From assembly GCF_017051705.1 (NCBI RefSeq), contig NZ_JAFIDJ010000003.1:1-64000 (forward strand): DNA of 64,000 nucleotides, in the 5' to 3' direction. Positions 39,978 through 49,911 of the stretch are shown one piece after another. The notes below the pieces were generated by a model that saw only the letters and a list, made by a program, of their open reading frames with translations, did not search any database and was not told the DNA's origin. This DNA comes from Algoriphagus lutimaris. GTDB taxonomy: Bacteria > Bacteroidota > Bacteroidia > Cytophagales > Cyclobacteriaceae. The translations under genes and the position numbers were made by a program. Each line of letters starts with the position of its first letter. The first letter of the stretch is position 1.

Positions 39978-40111
39978 TTGTTAATTATTTACTAGTTTTT
40001 TCAGGACCTAGATCCCGATAGCTAATCTGGACGATCGGCCTGACACTAGCTCCTTTTCTTGCCTTTAAAGATTCGGTTCTAGCATTTTGATACTTATATC
40101 TAGTGTCTCTT

Positions 40112-40867
40112 TTACTTCCTTATGCTGATTTCTGAACCTGCTAGATAACTCTTCAATTCAGGTATACCTATCTCCTTGAAGTGAAAAATACTTGCTGCCA
40201 GAGCTGCATCTGCTTTGCCAAAGGTAAACACATCTCGGAAATGTCCCATAGTGCCTGCCCCTCCAGATGCAATCACCGGTATGGAAAGTGAAGAAGAAAC
40301 CTCAGAAAGCAATTCATTGGCAAACCCAGCTTTGGTTCCATCATGGTCCATAGATGTCAATAGGATCTCACCTGCCCCACGATCACAAACTTCCTGAGCC
40401 CAAGCTTGGGTTTTCAACAAAGTGGCTTTACGTCCTCCATGCGTATGCACAAAATCAATCCCATCTACATTTCTGGTATCAATGGCGACCACAATACACT
40501 GTGAACCGAATTCGGCAGCCATTTCGTTGATTACCTGGGGATTCTTAACCGCTGAAGAATTGATGGAAATCTTATCTGCCCCTGCATTTAAGAGTACTTT
40601 CACATCTTCCACGGAGGATATTCCTCCCCCAACGGTAAATGGAATATTTATCGCTTTGGCTACTTTGGTCACTAACTCTGCCAAAGTCTTTCTTTTGTCT
40701 ACCGTAGCAGTGATATCCAAAAACACCAACTCATCTGCTCCCTCATCGGAATAGATTTTTGCGAGTTCGACAGGGTCGCCCGCATCCCGTAGCTCCACGA
40801 AGTTCACTCCTTTGACAGTCCGTCCTTCTTTGATATCCAGGCAGGGGATGATTCTCTTTGTTAACAT
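40112..40867 (-). CDS. hisF: Imidazole glycerol phosphate synthase cyclase subunit
   Basis: 251 residues, TIM barrel. It forms IGP and AICAR using ammonia from HisH. The first catalytic Asp is in [16 protein letters not shown] and the second in [13 protein letters not shown]. Phosphate loops VGGGISS and ASGGAGT are present. It follows hisA after 29 bases. Confidence 0.97.
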   Translation of the reverse strand: MLTKRIIPCLDIKEGRTVKGVNFVELRDAGDPVELAKIYSDEGADELVFLDITATVDKRKTLAELVTKVAKAINIPFTVGGGISSVEDVKVLLNAGADKISINSSAVKNPQVINEMAAEFGSQCIVVAIDTRNVDGIDFVHTHGGRKATLLKTQAWAQEVCDRGAGEILLTSMDHDGTKAGFANELLSEVSSSLSIPVIASGGAGTMGHFRDVFTFGKADAALAASIFHFKEIGIPELKSYLAGSEISIRK

Positions 40868-40896
40868 CTTATTGATTTCTGCTTTTAGCTTTCCTT

Positions 40897-41613
40897 TTAA
40901 ACAAACACTGCCAATTCCTCTAGGCTTACTCTTCCTTCATAATAAGCTTTTCCAACTATGGTTCCATAAACTCCTATTTTCTCCAAATCCTCCAAATCTT
41001 TGACAGAGGATACTCCTCCACTGGCAATTAATTTCACCCCTGGAATTTCTTGAAGAATTTCTTGATACAGTTCTGTAGAAGGACCTTGTAATAGACCATC
41101 TTTGGCCACATCTGTACAGATGACATAGCTGATTCCTTTGGATACATACTCTTTGATAAATGGAATCAAGTCTACTGTTGTAGTTTCTTCCCAGCCTCCC
41201 ACGGCTATTTTTCTGTTTTTTGCATCAGCTCCCAAAATGATTTTCTCGGAGCCGAACTTGGAAATCCAAGTATTAAATAATTCCGAATTCTTCACAGCTA
41301 TGCTTCCTCCCGTCACTTGTTTTGCCCCTAACGTAAATGCTTTTTCAATTTCTTCGTCTGCTTGAATTCCACCACCAAAATCAACCTGCAAAGAAGTCCC
41401 AGAACTAATTCTCTCCAGTACCTCCCCGTTGACAATCTTCTTTGCTTTGGCACCATCCAAGTCAACCAAGTGCAATCGACGAATCCCAACACCTTCAAAT
41501 CTCTTTGCCATCTCCAAAGGGTCGTCATGGTATTCTTTTTTACTGGAATAATCACCCTGACTAAGGCGAACACATTTTCCTCCGATGAGGTCGATTGCTG
41601 GGATTATTTGCAT
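40897..41613 (-). CDS. hisA: ProFAR isomerase
   Basis: 238 residues from Met at 41613 ([17 protein letters not shown]). A frame five residues longer exists but the chosen start fits the family. TIM barrel that isomerises ProFAR to PRFAR. Catalytic Asp in IPAIDLIGG and Asp in [12 protein letters not shown]. Confidence 0.95.
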   Translation of the reverse strand: MQIIPAIDLIGGKCVRLSQGDYSSKKEYHDDPLEMAKRFEGVGIRRLHLVDLDGAKAKKIVNGEVLERISSGTSLQVDFGGGIQADEEIEKAFTLGAKQVTGGSIAVKNSELFNTWISKFGSEKIILGADAKNRKIAVGGWEETTTVDLIPFIKEYVSKGISYVICTDVAKDGLLQGPSTELYQEILQEIPGVKLIASGGVSSVKDLEDLEKIGVYGTIVGKAYYEGRVSLEELAVFV

Positions 41614-41767
41614 TATCTGTAATAGCAAGTAGCAATACTTACCGGTTTTAGGTTTGAATTAAATTTATTATTCTCGGCTCCGATCGACCTGACAACTGGC
41701 AATCACTTTGTGTGTTATCGAAAGTTGAATTCACGCGAAACGAAGTCAAAGTACCATTAGAATACTT

Positions 41768-42364
41768 TCAAATACTTAAGAAATTGCTTAATAGCTTCTC
41801 TCCTACCAAACCACTCTTCTCTGGATGGGCTTGAATAGCATAATAATTATCTCTCTGTAAAATAGCTGAGAAATCATGGATATAATGAGTCTGTGCAATG
41901 GTCAAGTCACTTAACTCGGCATAAAAGCTATGAACATAATATACAAATGGATTGGCTGGCAAATCCTTCAACAATGGATTCGGTACCAAATTCTCCAATT
42001 CATTCCACCCCACATGAGGCACTTTAAATTCTTGGGAATTCTCAGGAACAAATCGCTTTACCTTCACAGGAAACACACCCAAGCATTCCGTATCATTTTC
42101 TTCTGAATGCTCACAAAGTAATTGTAAGCCGAGACATACCCCAAGAAAAGGTTGCTTCAATACTTTAATCAATTGATCGAGATTACGTCCTTTCAGGTAT
42201 TTCATGGCAGTACTTGCCTCTCCCTGTCCAGGGAAAATTACTTTATCTGCGTTCCTGATTTTTTCAGGATCATCCGTCAGCTCAGCATCTGCACCTAACC
42301 GTTCCAGAGCATATAGCACCGATTGAACATTACCTGAATTATATTTAATGACTGCTATTTTCAT
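41768..42364 (-). CDS. hisH: Imidazole glycerol phosphate synthase glutaminase subunit
   Basis: 198 residues, class I glutamine amidotransferase. The nucleophile is in FLGVCLGLQLL, and His and Glu are in IQAHPEKSG. It supplies ammonia to HisF. It is the first of four his genes here; hisG, hisD, hisC and hisB are not in the window. Confidence 0.95.
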   Translation of the reverse strand: MKIAVIKYNSGNVQSVLYALERLGADAELTDDPEKIRNADKVIFPGQGEASTAMKYLKGRNLDQLIKVLKQPFLGVCLGLQLLCEHSEENDTECLGVFPVKVKRFVPENSQEFKVPHVGWNELENLVPNPLLKDLPANPFVYYVHSFYAELSDLTIAQTHYIHDFSAILQRDNYYAIQAHPEKSGLVGEKLLSNFLSI

Positions 42365-42456
42365 TTTTAGAAGGAGGAAGATAGGAGACAGAAAACAGAA
42401 GCAATGGTCTTCAGCCTCTCTCCTCTCGTCTCCGGTCAGATTTTATAATAAGGCGA

Positions 42457-42499
42457 CGTCATTACGAACCTCCCCGACAGCAGTCAGGGAGCCATGACG
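42457..42499. repeat. Intergenic palindromic repeat
   Basis: CGTCAT at 42457-42462 pairs with ATGACG at 42494-42499, and CTCCC/GGGAG form an inner stem. The form CGTCATTACGA...ATGACGAAGC resembles widespread intergenic palindromes of many bacterial genomes. Confidence 0.6.
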
Positions 42500-42511
42500 A
42501 AGCATTCTATT

Positions 42512-43294
42512 TTAATTTTTCTTATTCTCAAGAAGCATTTCCTCTAGCACTCGTTCTATTTCCGGAAGTGATTCGTAAAGCTGCTCGTAATTCTCGATCA
42601 CAAAATATTTATCCTGAAAGTGATCTTTCCAGTATTCCTGATTCAAAATCCTCCTCACATCATATTCGTAATGCTTTGGTTCATTTGAAAGGCTGAATTT
42701 AGTCTCTCCAGCCGAACTTAAGATACCAGCCCCGTAAATTTTTAACTCTCCACCCTCTTTTATTAAGCCAAACTCAATGGTAAACCAATAAATCCTACTC
42801 AACAACTGAATAGCCCAAGGATTATCAATATGTTTTAAGGCAATTCCTGATAGCTTCTCCAAAAAATCAACATAGGGTTGATTGGTCAACATCGGCATAT
42901 GGGCAAAAGCATCATGAAACATATCCGGTTCTTCCAAATAATCCAATTGCTCCATTTTTCTCAGCCAAGTAGAAGATGGAAACCTCCGATTATTTAATAA
43001 ACCAAAGAACAAATCATCGTCAATTAAACCGGGGACAACTTGGACTGCCCATCCTGTGCTTTTTTCGAGAATCACATTCAACTCCTCAAAATTTGCGATT
43101 TTATTGGCAGTAAATCCAACTTCTTTCACACCTTGTAAATAGGCTTTAGAAGCAGCTTTGGGTAAGTTAGGCATCTGCCTGTCAAAGAGAATTTTCCAAA
43201 CCTTAAAATCCTCCTCGGTATACTGATCATATTCCTGCCTAAGTTTTTGAAGTCGCGGGTCACTAAAGACCCAATTTTTAGGTTTCATGTTCAT
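42512..43294 (-). CDS. phhA: Phenylalanine 4-monooxygenase
   Basis: 260 residues, an aromatic amino acid hydroxylase without a regulatory domain. It converts phenylalanine to tyrosine with tetrahydropterin and oxygen. The iron ligands are His127 and His132 in FHDAFAHMPML and Glu174 in YWFTIEFGL. The start may be Met1 or Met3. It lies downstream of aroF in the trp block, with a terminator and short leader-like frame between them, and upstream of the his genes. Confidence 0.93.
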   Translation of the reverse strand: MNMKPKNWVFSDPRLQKLRQEYDQYTEEDFKVWKILFDRQMPNLPKAASKAYLQGVKEVGFTANKIANFEELNVILEKSTGWAVQVVPGLIDDDLFFGLLNNRRFPSSTWLRKMEQLDYLEEPDMFHDAFAHMPMLTNQPYVDFLEKLSGIALKHIDNPWAIQLLSRIYWFTIEFGLIKEGGELKIYGAGILSSAGETKFSLSNEPKHYEYDVRRILNQEYWKDHFQDKYFVIENYEQLYESLPEIERVLEEMLLENKKN

Positions 43295-43440
43295 GGTATT
43301 TGGGTATATTCTATATTCTGTTTAACTGTTCTTTTGTATATAAGTTCATCATTAGTTAGTAATACAAAACGAGTAAATCACATTACATATTTGCATTCCA
43401 AACCTTGTTTTTCCAGTTTTCATACTGGATTGGCCTAAAC

Positions 43441-43471
43441 AAAAAGGCCTACTCCAGGAAGGAATAGGCCT
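43441..43471 (-). terminator. Terminator between aroF and phhA
   Basis: On the minus strand AGGCCTATTCC pairs with GGAGTAGGCCT (11 bp, one G-T) around TTCCT and is followed by TTTTTGTTT. It may simply end the trp-aroF transcript, or act as an attenuator of phhA. Confidence 0.75.
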
Positions 43472-43543
43472 CTATATTTTTTTACCAAAAAACCATAGCA
43501 TTCCTACCCCTTCATTGAGAATGGTGGTAAGAATGGTGTACAA
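43472..43543 (-). other. Short leader-like reading frame abutting a terminator
   Basis: A 23-codon frame opens at a TTG (43543) or at the internal ATG (43501) and ends at a TAG touching the terminator stem. The short version is MLWFFGKKI, with Trp-Phe-Phe in a row. The position, before phhA, and the aromatic residues recall a leader peptide. However, the only antiterminator pairing I find (GGGGTAGG with CCTATTCC, including two G-T pairs) lies upstream of the aromatic codons, which does not fit simple stalling control. Confidence 0.4.
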
Positions 43544-43649
43544 AGGTTCTTGGTGTCGGATTCACGATCGATTTTTACTAATACTTCTGTAAATCTTGAT
43601 TAACAATTACTGCATCTAATTTACAGAGAGTTTTCTCTAAAACAATAAC

Positions 43650-44669
43650 TTATAGCAATTCGAATCCCTTTCTCATCGCGAAGCTCTCTCTAATCCAAGA
43701 AATCAACCTTGCACTTTGGGCAAAATCAAGTGTTTGTTGACCATCTGAATAGGCTTTCTCAGGAATTTCATGGGACTCATAGATAATTCCATCAGCTCCT
43801 GACATCACACCAGCCAAAGCCATCTGAGAAACATAAGCGCGTATTCCAATACCATGAGATGGATCCACTATCACAGGTAAATGTGATTTTGCTTTCAGGA
43901 TTGGAATTGCATTCAAATCCAAGGTATTTCTGGATGCCCTCTCGTAAGTTCTAATCCCTCGTTCACATAGGATCAACTTTTCATTTCCTCCAGAAAATAC
44001 ATATTCTGCAGATTGCAATAATTCTTCAATCGTTCCAGAAATCCCGCGCTTGATCATTACTGCTTTATCTACTTTACCCAATTCATCGAGCAAATTAAAG
44101 TTTTGTGAATTTCTAGCCCCTACTTGATATACATCCACATATGGATACATTTCTTCTATTTGAGAAGTCTGCATCACTTCCGTGACGATCTTTATTCCTG
44201 CTTCATGAGCGATTTCATACCAAAGTTTCAGCCCCTCTAAGCCTAACCCTCTAAATGCATAAGGGCTGCTTCTAGGTTTGAAAACTCCACCTCGCATCAT
44301 CTTCACATTGTTTTGAACACAATGGGCTACCACGGCACGAATCTGCTCTTCGGACTCAATAGAACAAGGACCGGTAATAATGGCCATTTCCCCATCTTTG
44401 ATAAACACATTATCTCCCAAATCAATGGAAGTAGGTTTTGCTTTCCATTTTTTTGAAACCAATTTATATTCATCAGAAACGATGTGGATATCAACAATTC
44501 CATCCAATTGGCCTATTTTCCGGATATCAAATTCCTTTTTCCCTATCCCGATTAAGTAATCTCCTAATTGAGTTTTTACTTCAGTAGTCTTATAACCGAT
44601 GCCATTGACTTTTTGAATCAATTTTTCCTTTTGTGCTTCGGAAATATCGGGTTGCAATTGAATAATCAT
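43650..44669 (-). CDS. aroF: 3-deoxy-7-phosphoheptulonate (DAHP) synthase, type I-beta
   Basis: 339 residues from Met at 44669 (MIIQLQPDISEAQ). The N-terminal ferredoxin-like regulatory domain (about 1-75) is followed by the catalytic barrel: ITGPCSIESEEQIR, GGVFKPRSSPYAFRG, QVGARNSQNF and VIVDPSHGIG. It makes DAHP, the entry to the shikimate pathway, from PEP and erythrose 4-phosphate. The N-terminal domain suggests feedback inhibition by an aromatic amino acid. It lies at the end of the trp operon. Confidence 0.93.
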   Translation of the reverse strand: MIIQLQPDISEAQKEKLIQKVNGIGYKTTEVKTQLGDYLIGIGKKEFDIRKIGQLDGIVDIHIVSDEYKLVSKKWKAKPTSIDLGDNVFIKDGEMAIITGPCSIESEEQIRAVVAHCVQNNVKMMRGGVFKPRSSPYAFRGLGLEGLKLWYEIAHEAGIKIVTEVMQTSQIEEMYPYVDVYQVGARNSQNFNLLDELGKVDKAVMIKRGISGTIEELLQSAEYVFSGGNEKLILCERGIRTYERASRNTLDLNAIPILKAKSHLPVIVDPSHGIGIRAYVSQMALAGVMSGADGIIYESHEIPEKAYSDGQQTLDFAQSARLISWIRESFAMRKGFELL

Positions 44670-44695
44670 TTCTAAATACGAATTATGAACTATAA

Positions 44696-44727
44696 AGTAC
44701 GAATCGAACAATTCAGGAATTCGTACT
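44696..44727. repeat. Inverted repeat between trpA and aroF
   Basis: AGTACGAAT (44696-44704) and ATTCGTACT (44719-44727) are perfect inverted arms. A further ACGAATT lies 20 bases to the left. There is no T tail. Confidence 0.65.
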
Positions 44728-44739
44728 ATAAATCAGTTT

Positions 44740-45513
44740 TTAATGTAACACCTCTTTTAAATATGCTTGAATATCCTGTTTAAGGTCTTTTGAATTTTTC
44801 AATACTTTGATAAATGCTGAACCAATAATTGCCCCATTACTATACTCAGAAGCCTTTGAGAATGTTTCTGAATCGGAAATTCCAAAGCCGATCAATCTAG
44901 GATTTTGTAATCCCATCGCCTTCACTCGCTTGAAATAAGCAATTTGTTCCTCAGAAATTCCTGCTTTCGCCCCTGTAATGCTATGAGACGAAACCATATA
45001 GATAAAGCCATTGGAATGCTCGTCAATTTCACGAATCCTGGACTCAGAAGTCTGAGGAGATATTAGAAATGTATTCACCAAACCGTACTGTTCAAATAAC
45101 TCTTTGTATTCATCTAAATATTGCTGCATAGGAAGATCTGGAAGAATCAATCCATCAATTCCCACTTCTTGACATTTCTTGCAAAAAGCCTCCATCCCAT
45201 ATTGCATGATGGGGTTGAGATAACCCATTAATACCACTGGAAGTTGGATTTTATCACGAAAACCCTCAAGTTGAGCAAATAGCTTTTTCATGGAAATACC
45301 ATTTTCCAAAGCAACCATATTACTTTCCTGAATGGTAGGACCATCAGCAACCGGATCAGAATAAGGAACTCCAATTTCAATGATATCAGCTCCTCCTTCC
45401 TGAATAGCCTCCATGATAGGCAATGTATCCTCTAGCTTCGGAAAACCAGCTGTGAAATAGATCGAGAGCACCCGATCCTTTTTTGTATTAAATAGTTTAT
45501 GTATTCGGTTCAT
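44740..45513 (-). CDS. trpA: Tryptophan synthase alpha subunit
   Basis: 257 residues, TIM barrel. It splits indole-3-glycerol phosphate to indole and GAP and passes indole to TrpB. The catalytic Glu is in IIEIGVPYSDPVADGPTIQ, the Asp in GLILPDLP, and the phosphate loop in GFGISD. It is 84 bp downstream of trpB. Confidence 0.96.
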   Translation of the reverse strand: MNRIHKLFNTKKDRVLSIYFTAGFPKLEDTLPIMEAIQEGGADIIEIGVPYSDPVADGPTIQESNMVALENGISMKKLFAQLEGFRDKIQLPVVLMGYLNPIMQYGMEAFCKKCQEVGIDGLILPDLPMQQYLDEYKELFEQYGLVNTFLISPQTSESRIREIDEHSNGFIYMVSSHSITGAKAGISEEQIAYFKRVKAMGLQNPRLIGFGISDSETFSKASEYSNGAIIGSAFIKVLKNSKDLKQDIQAYLKEVLH

Positions 45514-45597
45514 GATTTTAGTGATAATTAAAAATGGCAGGTGACCTGTGACTGAAGTAATAGTTCACTTCAACCTTCTTACATCTCATTTCTGACT

Positions 45598-46776
45598 TCA
45601 ATACTTTCCCCATTTAATATAAGTATCTAGGTCTTTGTCACCTCTCCCAGATAGGTTGATTACTATCACATCGTCTTTAGCATATTCTATTAAATTCAAT
45701 GCATATAAGGCATGAGCAGACTCAATTGCAGGAATAATCCCTTCTAGCTTACTCAATTCAATCCCTGCTGCCATGGCATCTTTATCCTCCACGGCAACGA
45801 ACTCACCTCTACCTACATCGAATAAATGTGCGTGAACAGGGCCTATACCTGGATAATCCAATCCAGCAGAAATGGAATGCGGCTCTACCACTTGTCCATC
45901 CTCCGTTTGCATTAAAATGGTTTTGGATCCATGTAAAATACCCGGGGTTCCCAAAGCTGTAGTTGCGGCAGACTTGCCAGAACTTACTCCAAGACCAGCT
46001 GCCTCCGCCGCCACAAGTCTCACCTCTGGCGTATTATAATAATGGTAAAAAGCACCAGCAGCATTCGAACCTCCACCTACACAAGCGATGACGATGTCAG
46101 GGTTTTCTCTTCCTTCTTTTTCTTTTAATTGCCACTTGATTTCTTCAGAAATGACGGACTGAAATCTGGCCACCATCTCAGGATAAGGGTGTGGTCCTAC
46201 CACCGAACCGATGATGTAATGCGTATCGACGGGATTATTGATCCAAGCCCGCATGGCTTCATTGGTAGCGTCTTTCAAGGTTTTTGAACCGGAAGTTGCA
46301 GGTACTACCGTCGCTCCCAAAATCTTCATCCGCTCCACATTGGGATGCTGCCGAGCAATATCCACTTCACCCATATAAACCGTGCATTCCATTCCCATCA
46401 AAGCACATACGGTAGCCGTAGCTACTCCGTGTTGACCCGCTCCTGTCTCCGCAATAATTCGCTTTTTACCTAGTTTCTTTGCTAAAATAATCTGACCGAT
46501 GGTGTTGTTTACTTTATGAGCTCCGGTATGACACAAATCCTCTCTTTTAAGATAGATTTTAGCTCCGTATTTCTCTGAAAGTCTAGATGCGAAATACAAT
46601 GGAGTAGGTCGACCTACATAATCTTTCAACAGCCCTCTGAATTCATCCTGAAACTCTTGAGAGGCCATAATCGACTCATAATTCTCCCGTAACTCTTCCA
46701 CATTGGGATGAAGCATTTCAGGAATATAAGCTCCACCAAACCTGCCGTAAAATCCCTTTTCGTCTACTTTGATCAT
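45598..46776 (-). CDS. trpB: Tryptophan synthase beta subunit
   Basis: 392 residues, PLP enzyme that joins indole and serine to tryptophan. PLP lysine in [13 protein letters not shown], phosphate loop in GGGSNAAG, and the substrate-binding [10 protein letters not shown] at the start. It forms the alpha2beta2 complex with TrpA. Confidence 0.97.
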   Translation of the reverse strand: MIKVDEKGFYGRFGGAYIPEMLHPNVEELRENYESIMASQEFQDEFRGLLKDYVGRPTPLYFASRLSEKYGAKIYLKREDLCHTGAHKVNNTIGQIILAKKLGKKRIIAETGAGQHGVATATVCALMGMECTVYMGEVDIARQHPNVERMKILGATVVPATSGSKTLKDATNEAMRAWINNPVDTHYIIGSVVGPHPYPEMVARFQSVISEEIKWQLKEKEGRENPDIVIACVGGGSNAAGAFYHYYNTPEVRLVAAEAAGLGVSSGKSAATTALGTPGILHGSKTILMQTEDGQVVEPHSISAGLDYPGIGPVHAHLFDVGRGEFVAVEDKDAMAAGIELSKLEGIIPAIESAHALYALNLIEYAKDDVIVINLSGRGDKDLDTYIKWGKY

Positions 46777-46798
46777 TTTTATTCTAGTTTATTGGCTT

Positions 46799-47431
46799 TT
46801 AAAAACTGCCAATTAATTTCTTTTTAAAATTTCTCAGTTTTCCAATATTCTTTACTCCCGGAGCATCTTCAAACTTTGAGTTTAAATCCAACCCTACTAA
46901 TTGGGGCTGCCTTTGGGCTAAATCCAACACTTCTAAAGCTGAATTCTCGTCTAATCCACCGCTGAGAATAAAACCTTTCTCAAAAGGATAGCTCTCCAAA
47001 ACAGCCCAATTAAATTTCTTTCCCGATCCTCCGTGAGCCGGAGTCGCTGTATCAAATAGAAAATATTCCACCAAGTCCACATATTCCCTCAAAGACTCCC
47101 AATCAATTTCCTCAACTACAGAAATCACCTTCCATATCTTTTTATCGGTCTTTGACTTTAATTCGGTCACATAAGCCGGACTTTCATTTCCATGCAATTG
47201 AATGACTGATAAATTAAATTCTTCAATTTTAGAAAGTATGGTCTCAATTGAATCATTGACAAACACTCCGACCTTCATGACTTCAGCACTTTTCAAGTCT
47301 TCTGATAATTCTGAAGAAATATACCTAGAGGATTTGGGGTAGAATATTAGTCCCATCCAATCAGGTTTAATTTCCTGAAGAAGCTGCTGCACATTCCCGG
47401 AATCTCTCATTCCGCAAACTTTGATTTTCAT
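46799..47431 (-). CDS. trpF: Phosphoribosylanthranilate isomerase
   Basis: 210 residues, TIM barrel. The catalytic Cys is in KVCGMRD at the N terminus and the Asp in FLFDTATPAHGGSGKKF. FILSGGLDENS is the phosphate loop. Its ATG overlaps the trpC stop by one base. Confidence 0.95.
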   Translation of the reverse strand: MKIKVCGMRDSGNVQQLLQEIKPDWMGLIFYPKSSRYISSELSEDLKSAEVMKVGVFVNDSIETILSKIEEFNLSVIQLHGNESPAYVTELKSKTDKKIWKVISVVEEIDWESLREYVDLVEYFLFDTATPAHGGSGKKFNWAVLESYPFEKGFILSGGLDENSALEVLDLAQRQPQLVGLDLNSKFEDAPGVKNIGKLRNFKKKLIGSF

Positions 47432-48249
47432 CAGATACCCACCTTCTCCTCTTCCACAAGGAATTTTTTATATTCTTTAATGAAATTGTATGCTGCTTGT
47501 TCCGGCCTACTTGACTTCATGAAGTTTTCTCCAATCAGAAACCCATCAAATCCCGCTTTCTTCAAAGTCACAAGCGTAGAAGGATTAGATATTCCGGATT
47601 CGGAAATCTTCACAAAATTGGAAGGTATTTTGTCTACCAATTCCAAAGAGGTGTCCAAGGAAACATCAAAGTTCTTCAAGTTCCTGTTGTTGACACCTAC
47701 TAAATCCAACTCATCACAAATGCTACTTTCTAATTCTTCTCCATCATGTACTTCCATCAGTACTTCCAGCCCCAAAGATTTAGCAAAGGAAGCTAACTCT
47801 TTTAACCTGGAAGGCTCCAGAGCTGCAGCAATAAGTAAGATACAGTCAGCTCCAATTGATTTCGCTTCAATAATCTGATATTCATCGATCACAAAATCTT
47901 TTCTTAGGATTGGACAGAAATTAAATTTTCTTGCTTCTTTTAAATCTGCATTGTTCCCTCCAAAGAAATCGGTATCAGTCAAAATAGATAGGGCTGAAGC
48001 TCCTGCTTGCATATAGCCTATACTTACAGCCTCCACCAATGCAGCTCCGTTGATCAGTCCTTTGGATGGAGATTTCCTTTTGAACTCAGCGATAATCCCA
48101 GATTTTTCAGGATCAGTCACATATTTTTTCATGGAAACCACTTTGCCTTCGAAAAAAACACTTTTCTCCAACAATTTTACAGGCACCAAACTGCTCTTTT
48201 CAGCTACTTCTTCCTGCTTACGAGCGATAATTTTATCTAGAATATTCAT
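47431..48249 (-). CDS. trpC: Indole-3-glycerol phosphate synthase
   Basis: 272 residues. Motifs: IIAEFKRKSPSKG, ILRKDFVIDEYQI, LLIAAAL, LMEVHDGEEL, GVNNRNLKNF and ISESGIS. It closes the indole ring from CdRP. It is a separate gene from trpF and overlaps it by one base, so equal expression is expected. Confidence 0.97.
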   Translation of the reverse strand: MNILDKIIARKQEEVAEKSSLVPVKLLEKSVFFEGKVVSMKKYVTDPEKSGIIAEFKRKSPSKGLINGAALVEAVSIGYMQAGASALSILTDTDFFGGNNADLKEARKFNFCPILRKDFVIDEYQIIEAKSIGADCILLIAAALEPSRLKELASFAKSLGLEVLMEVHDGEELESSICDELDLVGVNNRNLKNFDVSLDTSLELVDKIPSNFVKISESGISNPSTLVTLKKAGFDGFLIGENFMKSSRPEQAAYNFIKEYKKFLVEEEKVGI

Positions 48250-48255
48250 GATTTA

Positions 48256-49266
48256 TCAGGCTAATGAGATGCTGGTTTTTGGATTTACAAGACCTTCAAA
48301 TACTTCCAGTGCTTTACCCGAAAGCAATACTTCCTCCGCTTTTCCCACTGCATCTGAGAAAGACAATCCCTCTTCTGCTGTAACCAAGGCTGCAGCAGAA
48401 TTGGCCAACACCACCGAATTCTGGCTTTTTGTCCCTTTTCCTTTTAATATATTTTCAAAGATTTTTGCTGACTCCTGAACAGTACTTCCTCCTAAAATTG
48501 AATCTACGCTCAAGGTAGGTAAACCAATATTCTCTGGATTTAATACTCGTTCGCCTTCATTGGAAATCATTTTAAATGGTCCTGTCAGGGAGATTTCATC
48601 ATACCCATCCAAGGCATGGAGAATAGAAAACCTTCCATTCATATCTTGATATAGATAACCATATAAACGAGCCAATTCAAGACTAAAGACACCCACCAGC
48701 TGCTTTCTTGGAAAGCTTGGGTTTACCATAGGACCCAGCATGTTGAAAAAGGTTTTGACACCTAACTCTTTTCTGATTGGGGCTACATTTTTCATCGCTG
48801 GATGAAACAAGGGTGCATGTAAAAAACAAATCCCAACATCATCCAGACTTTGTCGGATTTTATCGATATCATTCGTGAATTCATAGCCAAAATAGGCTAA
48901 TAAGTTAGAGGATCCACATATAGAAGAAACGCCAGTATTTCCATGTTTTGCCACATTTTGGCCTGCTCCTGCTACCACAAAAGAGGAAAGGGTGGAGATA
49001 TTAAAAGTATCTTTCCCATCTCCGCCCGTCCCGCAAAGGTCCATGGCATCGTACTCCGCAATTTCCACTGGCACACAAAGTTCAAGCATTGCCTCTCTAA
49101 AACCTGACAATTCTTCTACTGTGATGCTTCGCATCAGGTAAATCGTCATAAAAGCGGCAATTTGACTTTGGTTGTAATTACCACTGGTTATATTTTTCAA
49201 TACCTCCTTTGCCTCTAATTGGGTAAGGGTCTTATGGGCAATGAGGTGGTTTAAAATATCTTTCAT
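48256..49266 (-). CDS. trpD: Anthranilate phosphoribosyltransferase
   Basis: 336 residues. It transfers phosphoribosyl from PRPP to anthranilate. The PRPP loop is LCGTGGDGKDTFNIST, and KHGNTGVSS and RPLF-type LGPMVNP segments follow. It is a monofunctional TrpD; the glutaminase TrpG is encoded separately just upstream. Confidence 0.97.
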   Translation of the reverse strand: MKDILNHLIAHKTLTQLEAKEVLKNITSGNYNQSQIAAFMTIYLMRSITVEELSGFREAMLELCVPVEIAEYDAMDLCGTGGDGKDTFNISTLSSFVVAGAGQNVAKHGNTGVSSICGSSNLLAYFGYEFTNDIDKIRQSLDDVGICFLHAPLFHPAMKNVAPIRKELGVKTFFNMLGPMVNPSFPRKQLVGVFSLELARLYGYLYQDMNGRFSILHALDGYDEISLTGPFKMISNEGERVLNPENIGLPTLSVDSILGGSTVQESAKIFENILKGKGTKSQNSVVLANSAAALVTAEEGLSFSDAVGKAEEVLLSGKALEVFEGLVNPKTSISLA

Positions 49267-49296
49267 GATGGGATTGATTTAGCGTTAGAAGAATGA

Positions 49297-49866
49297 TCAG
49301 GAATTCTCTAACCAATTTTGAATTATTTGTACTCCATTCTCGGTAAGAATGCTTTCTGGGTGGAATTGAAGCCCTCTTACATCATATGTTTTATGTCTTA
49401 CTCCCATGATTTGATTATCAGGAGTTTGAGCAATGATCTCTAGTTCTGACGAAAGGGTGGATTCGTCAATAACCCAAGAGTGATATCTAGCTATCTTAAA
49501 TGTATCGGGAACGCCTTTAAAAAGCAAATCAGGTCTAACAGTCACTTGGGAAGCTACTCCATGAAGTACTTCTGACAAGTTAATCAAACTGCTTCCAAAT
49601 GCCTCCCCAATAGCTTGATGGCCTAAGCATACTCCCAAAATAGATTTTGTAGCACTATATTTCTTTAACAATTCAGGCATTATCCCTGCATCTTTCGGAA
49701 CACCCGGTCCTGGCGAAAGCAAGATTTTGTCATATTGGTCGACCTCCTCTAGAGAAATTTTATTATTCCGGAATATATCCATCTGAGTTCCATACCCTAA
49801 CTGCCGCACGATGTAGACCAGATTATATGTAAAGGAATCGTAATTATCGAGAACTAAAATTCGCAT
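49297..49866 (-). CDS. trpG: Anthranilate synthase glutaminase component
   Basis: 189 residues, class I amidotransferase. The nucleophile is in ILGVCLGHQAIGE and His-x-Glu in FHPESILT. It delivers ammonia to TrpE. In many bacteria TrpG also serves PabA; here its place in the trp operon favours the tryptophan role. Confidence 0.95.
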   Translation of the reverse strand: MRILVLDNYDSFTYNLVYIVRQLGYGTQMDIFRNNKISLEEVDQYDKILLSPGPGVPKDAGIMPELLKKYSATKSILGVCLGHQAIGEAFGSSLINLSEVLHGVASQVTVRPDLLFKGVPDTFKIARYHSWVIDESTLSSELEIIAQTPDNQIMGVRHKTYDVRGLQFHPESILTENGVQIIQNWLENS

Positions 49867-49911
49867 TGTTATTTCTTATTATTTTTCTATTCAGTTATTA
49901 GCCCTTGATAA

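Noticed and set aside
40422-40754. A 110-codon plus-strand frame inside hisF
   Set aside because: Antisense shadow of hisF; low-complexity composition and no promoter.
42365-42511. A histidine leader peptide before hisH
   Set aside because: No run of His codons and no terminator/antiterminator pair is present in the gap.
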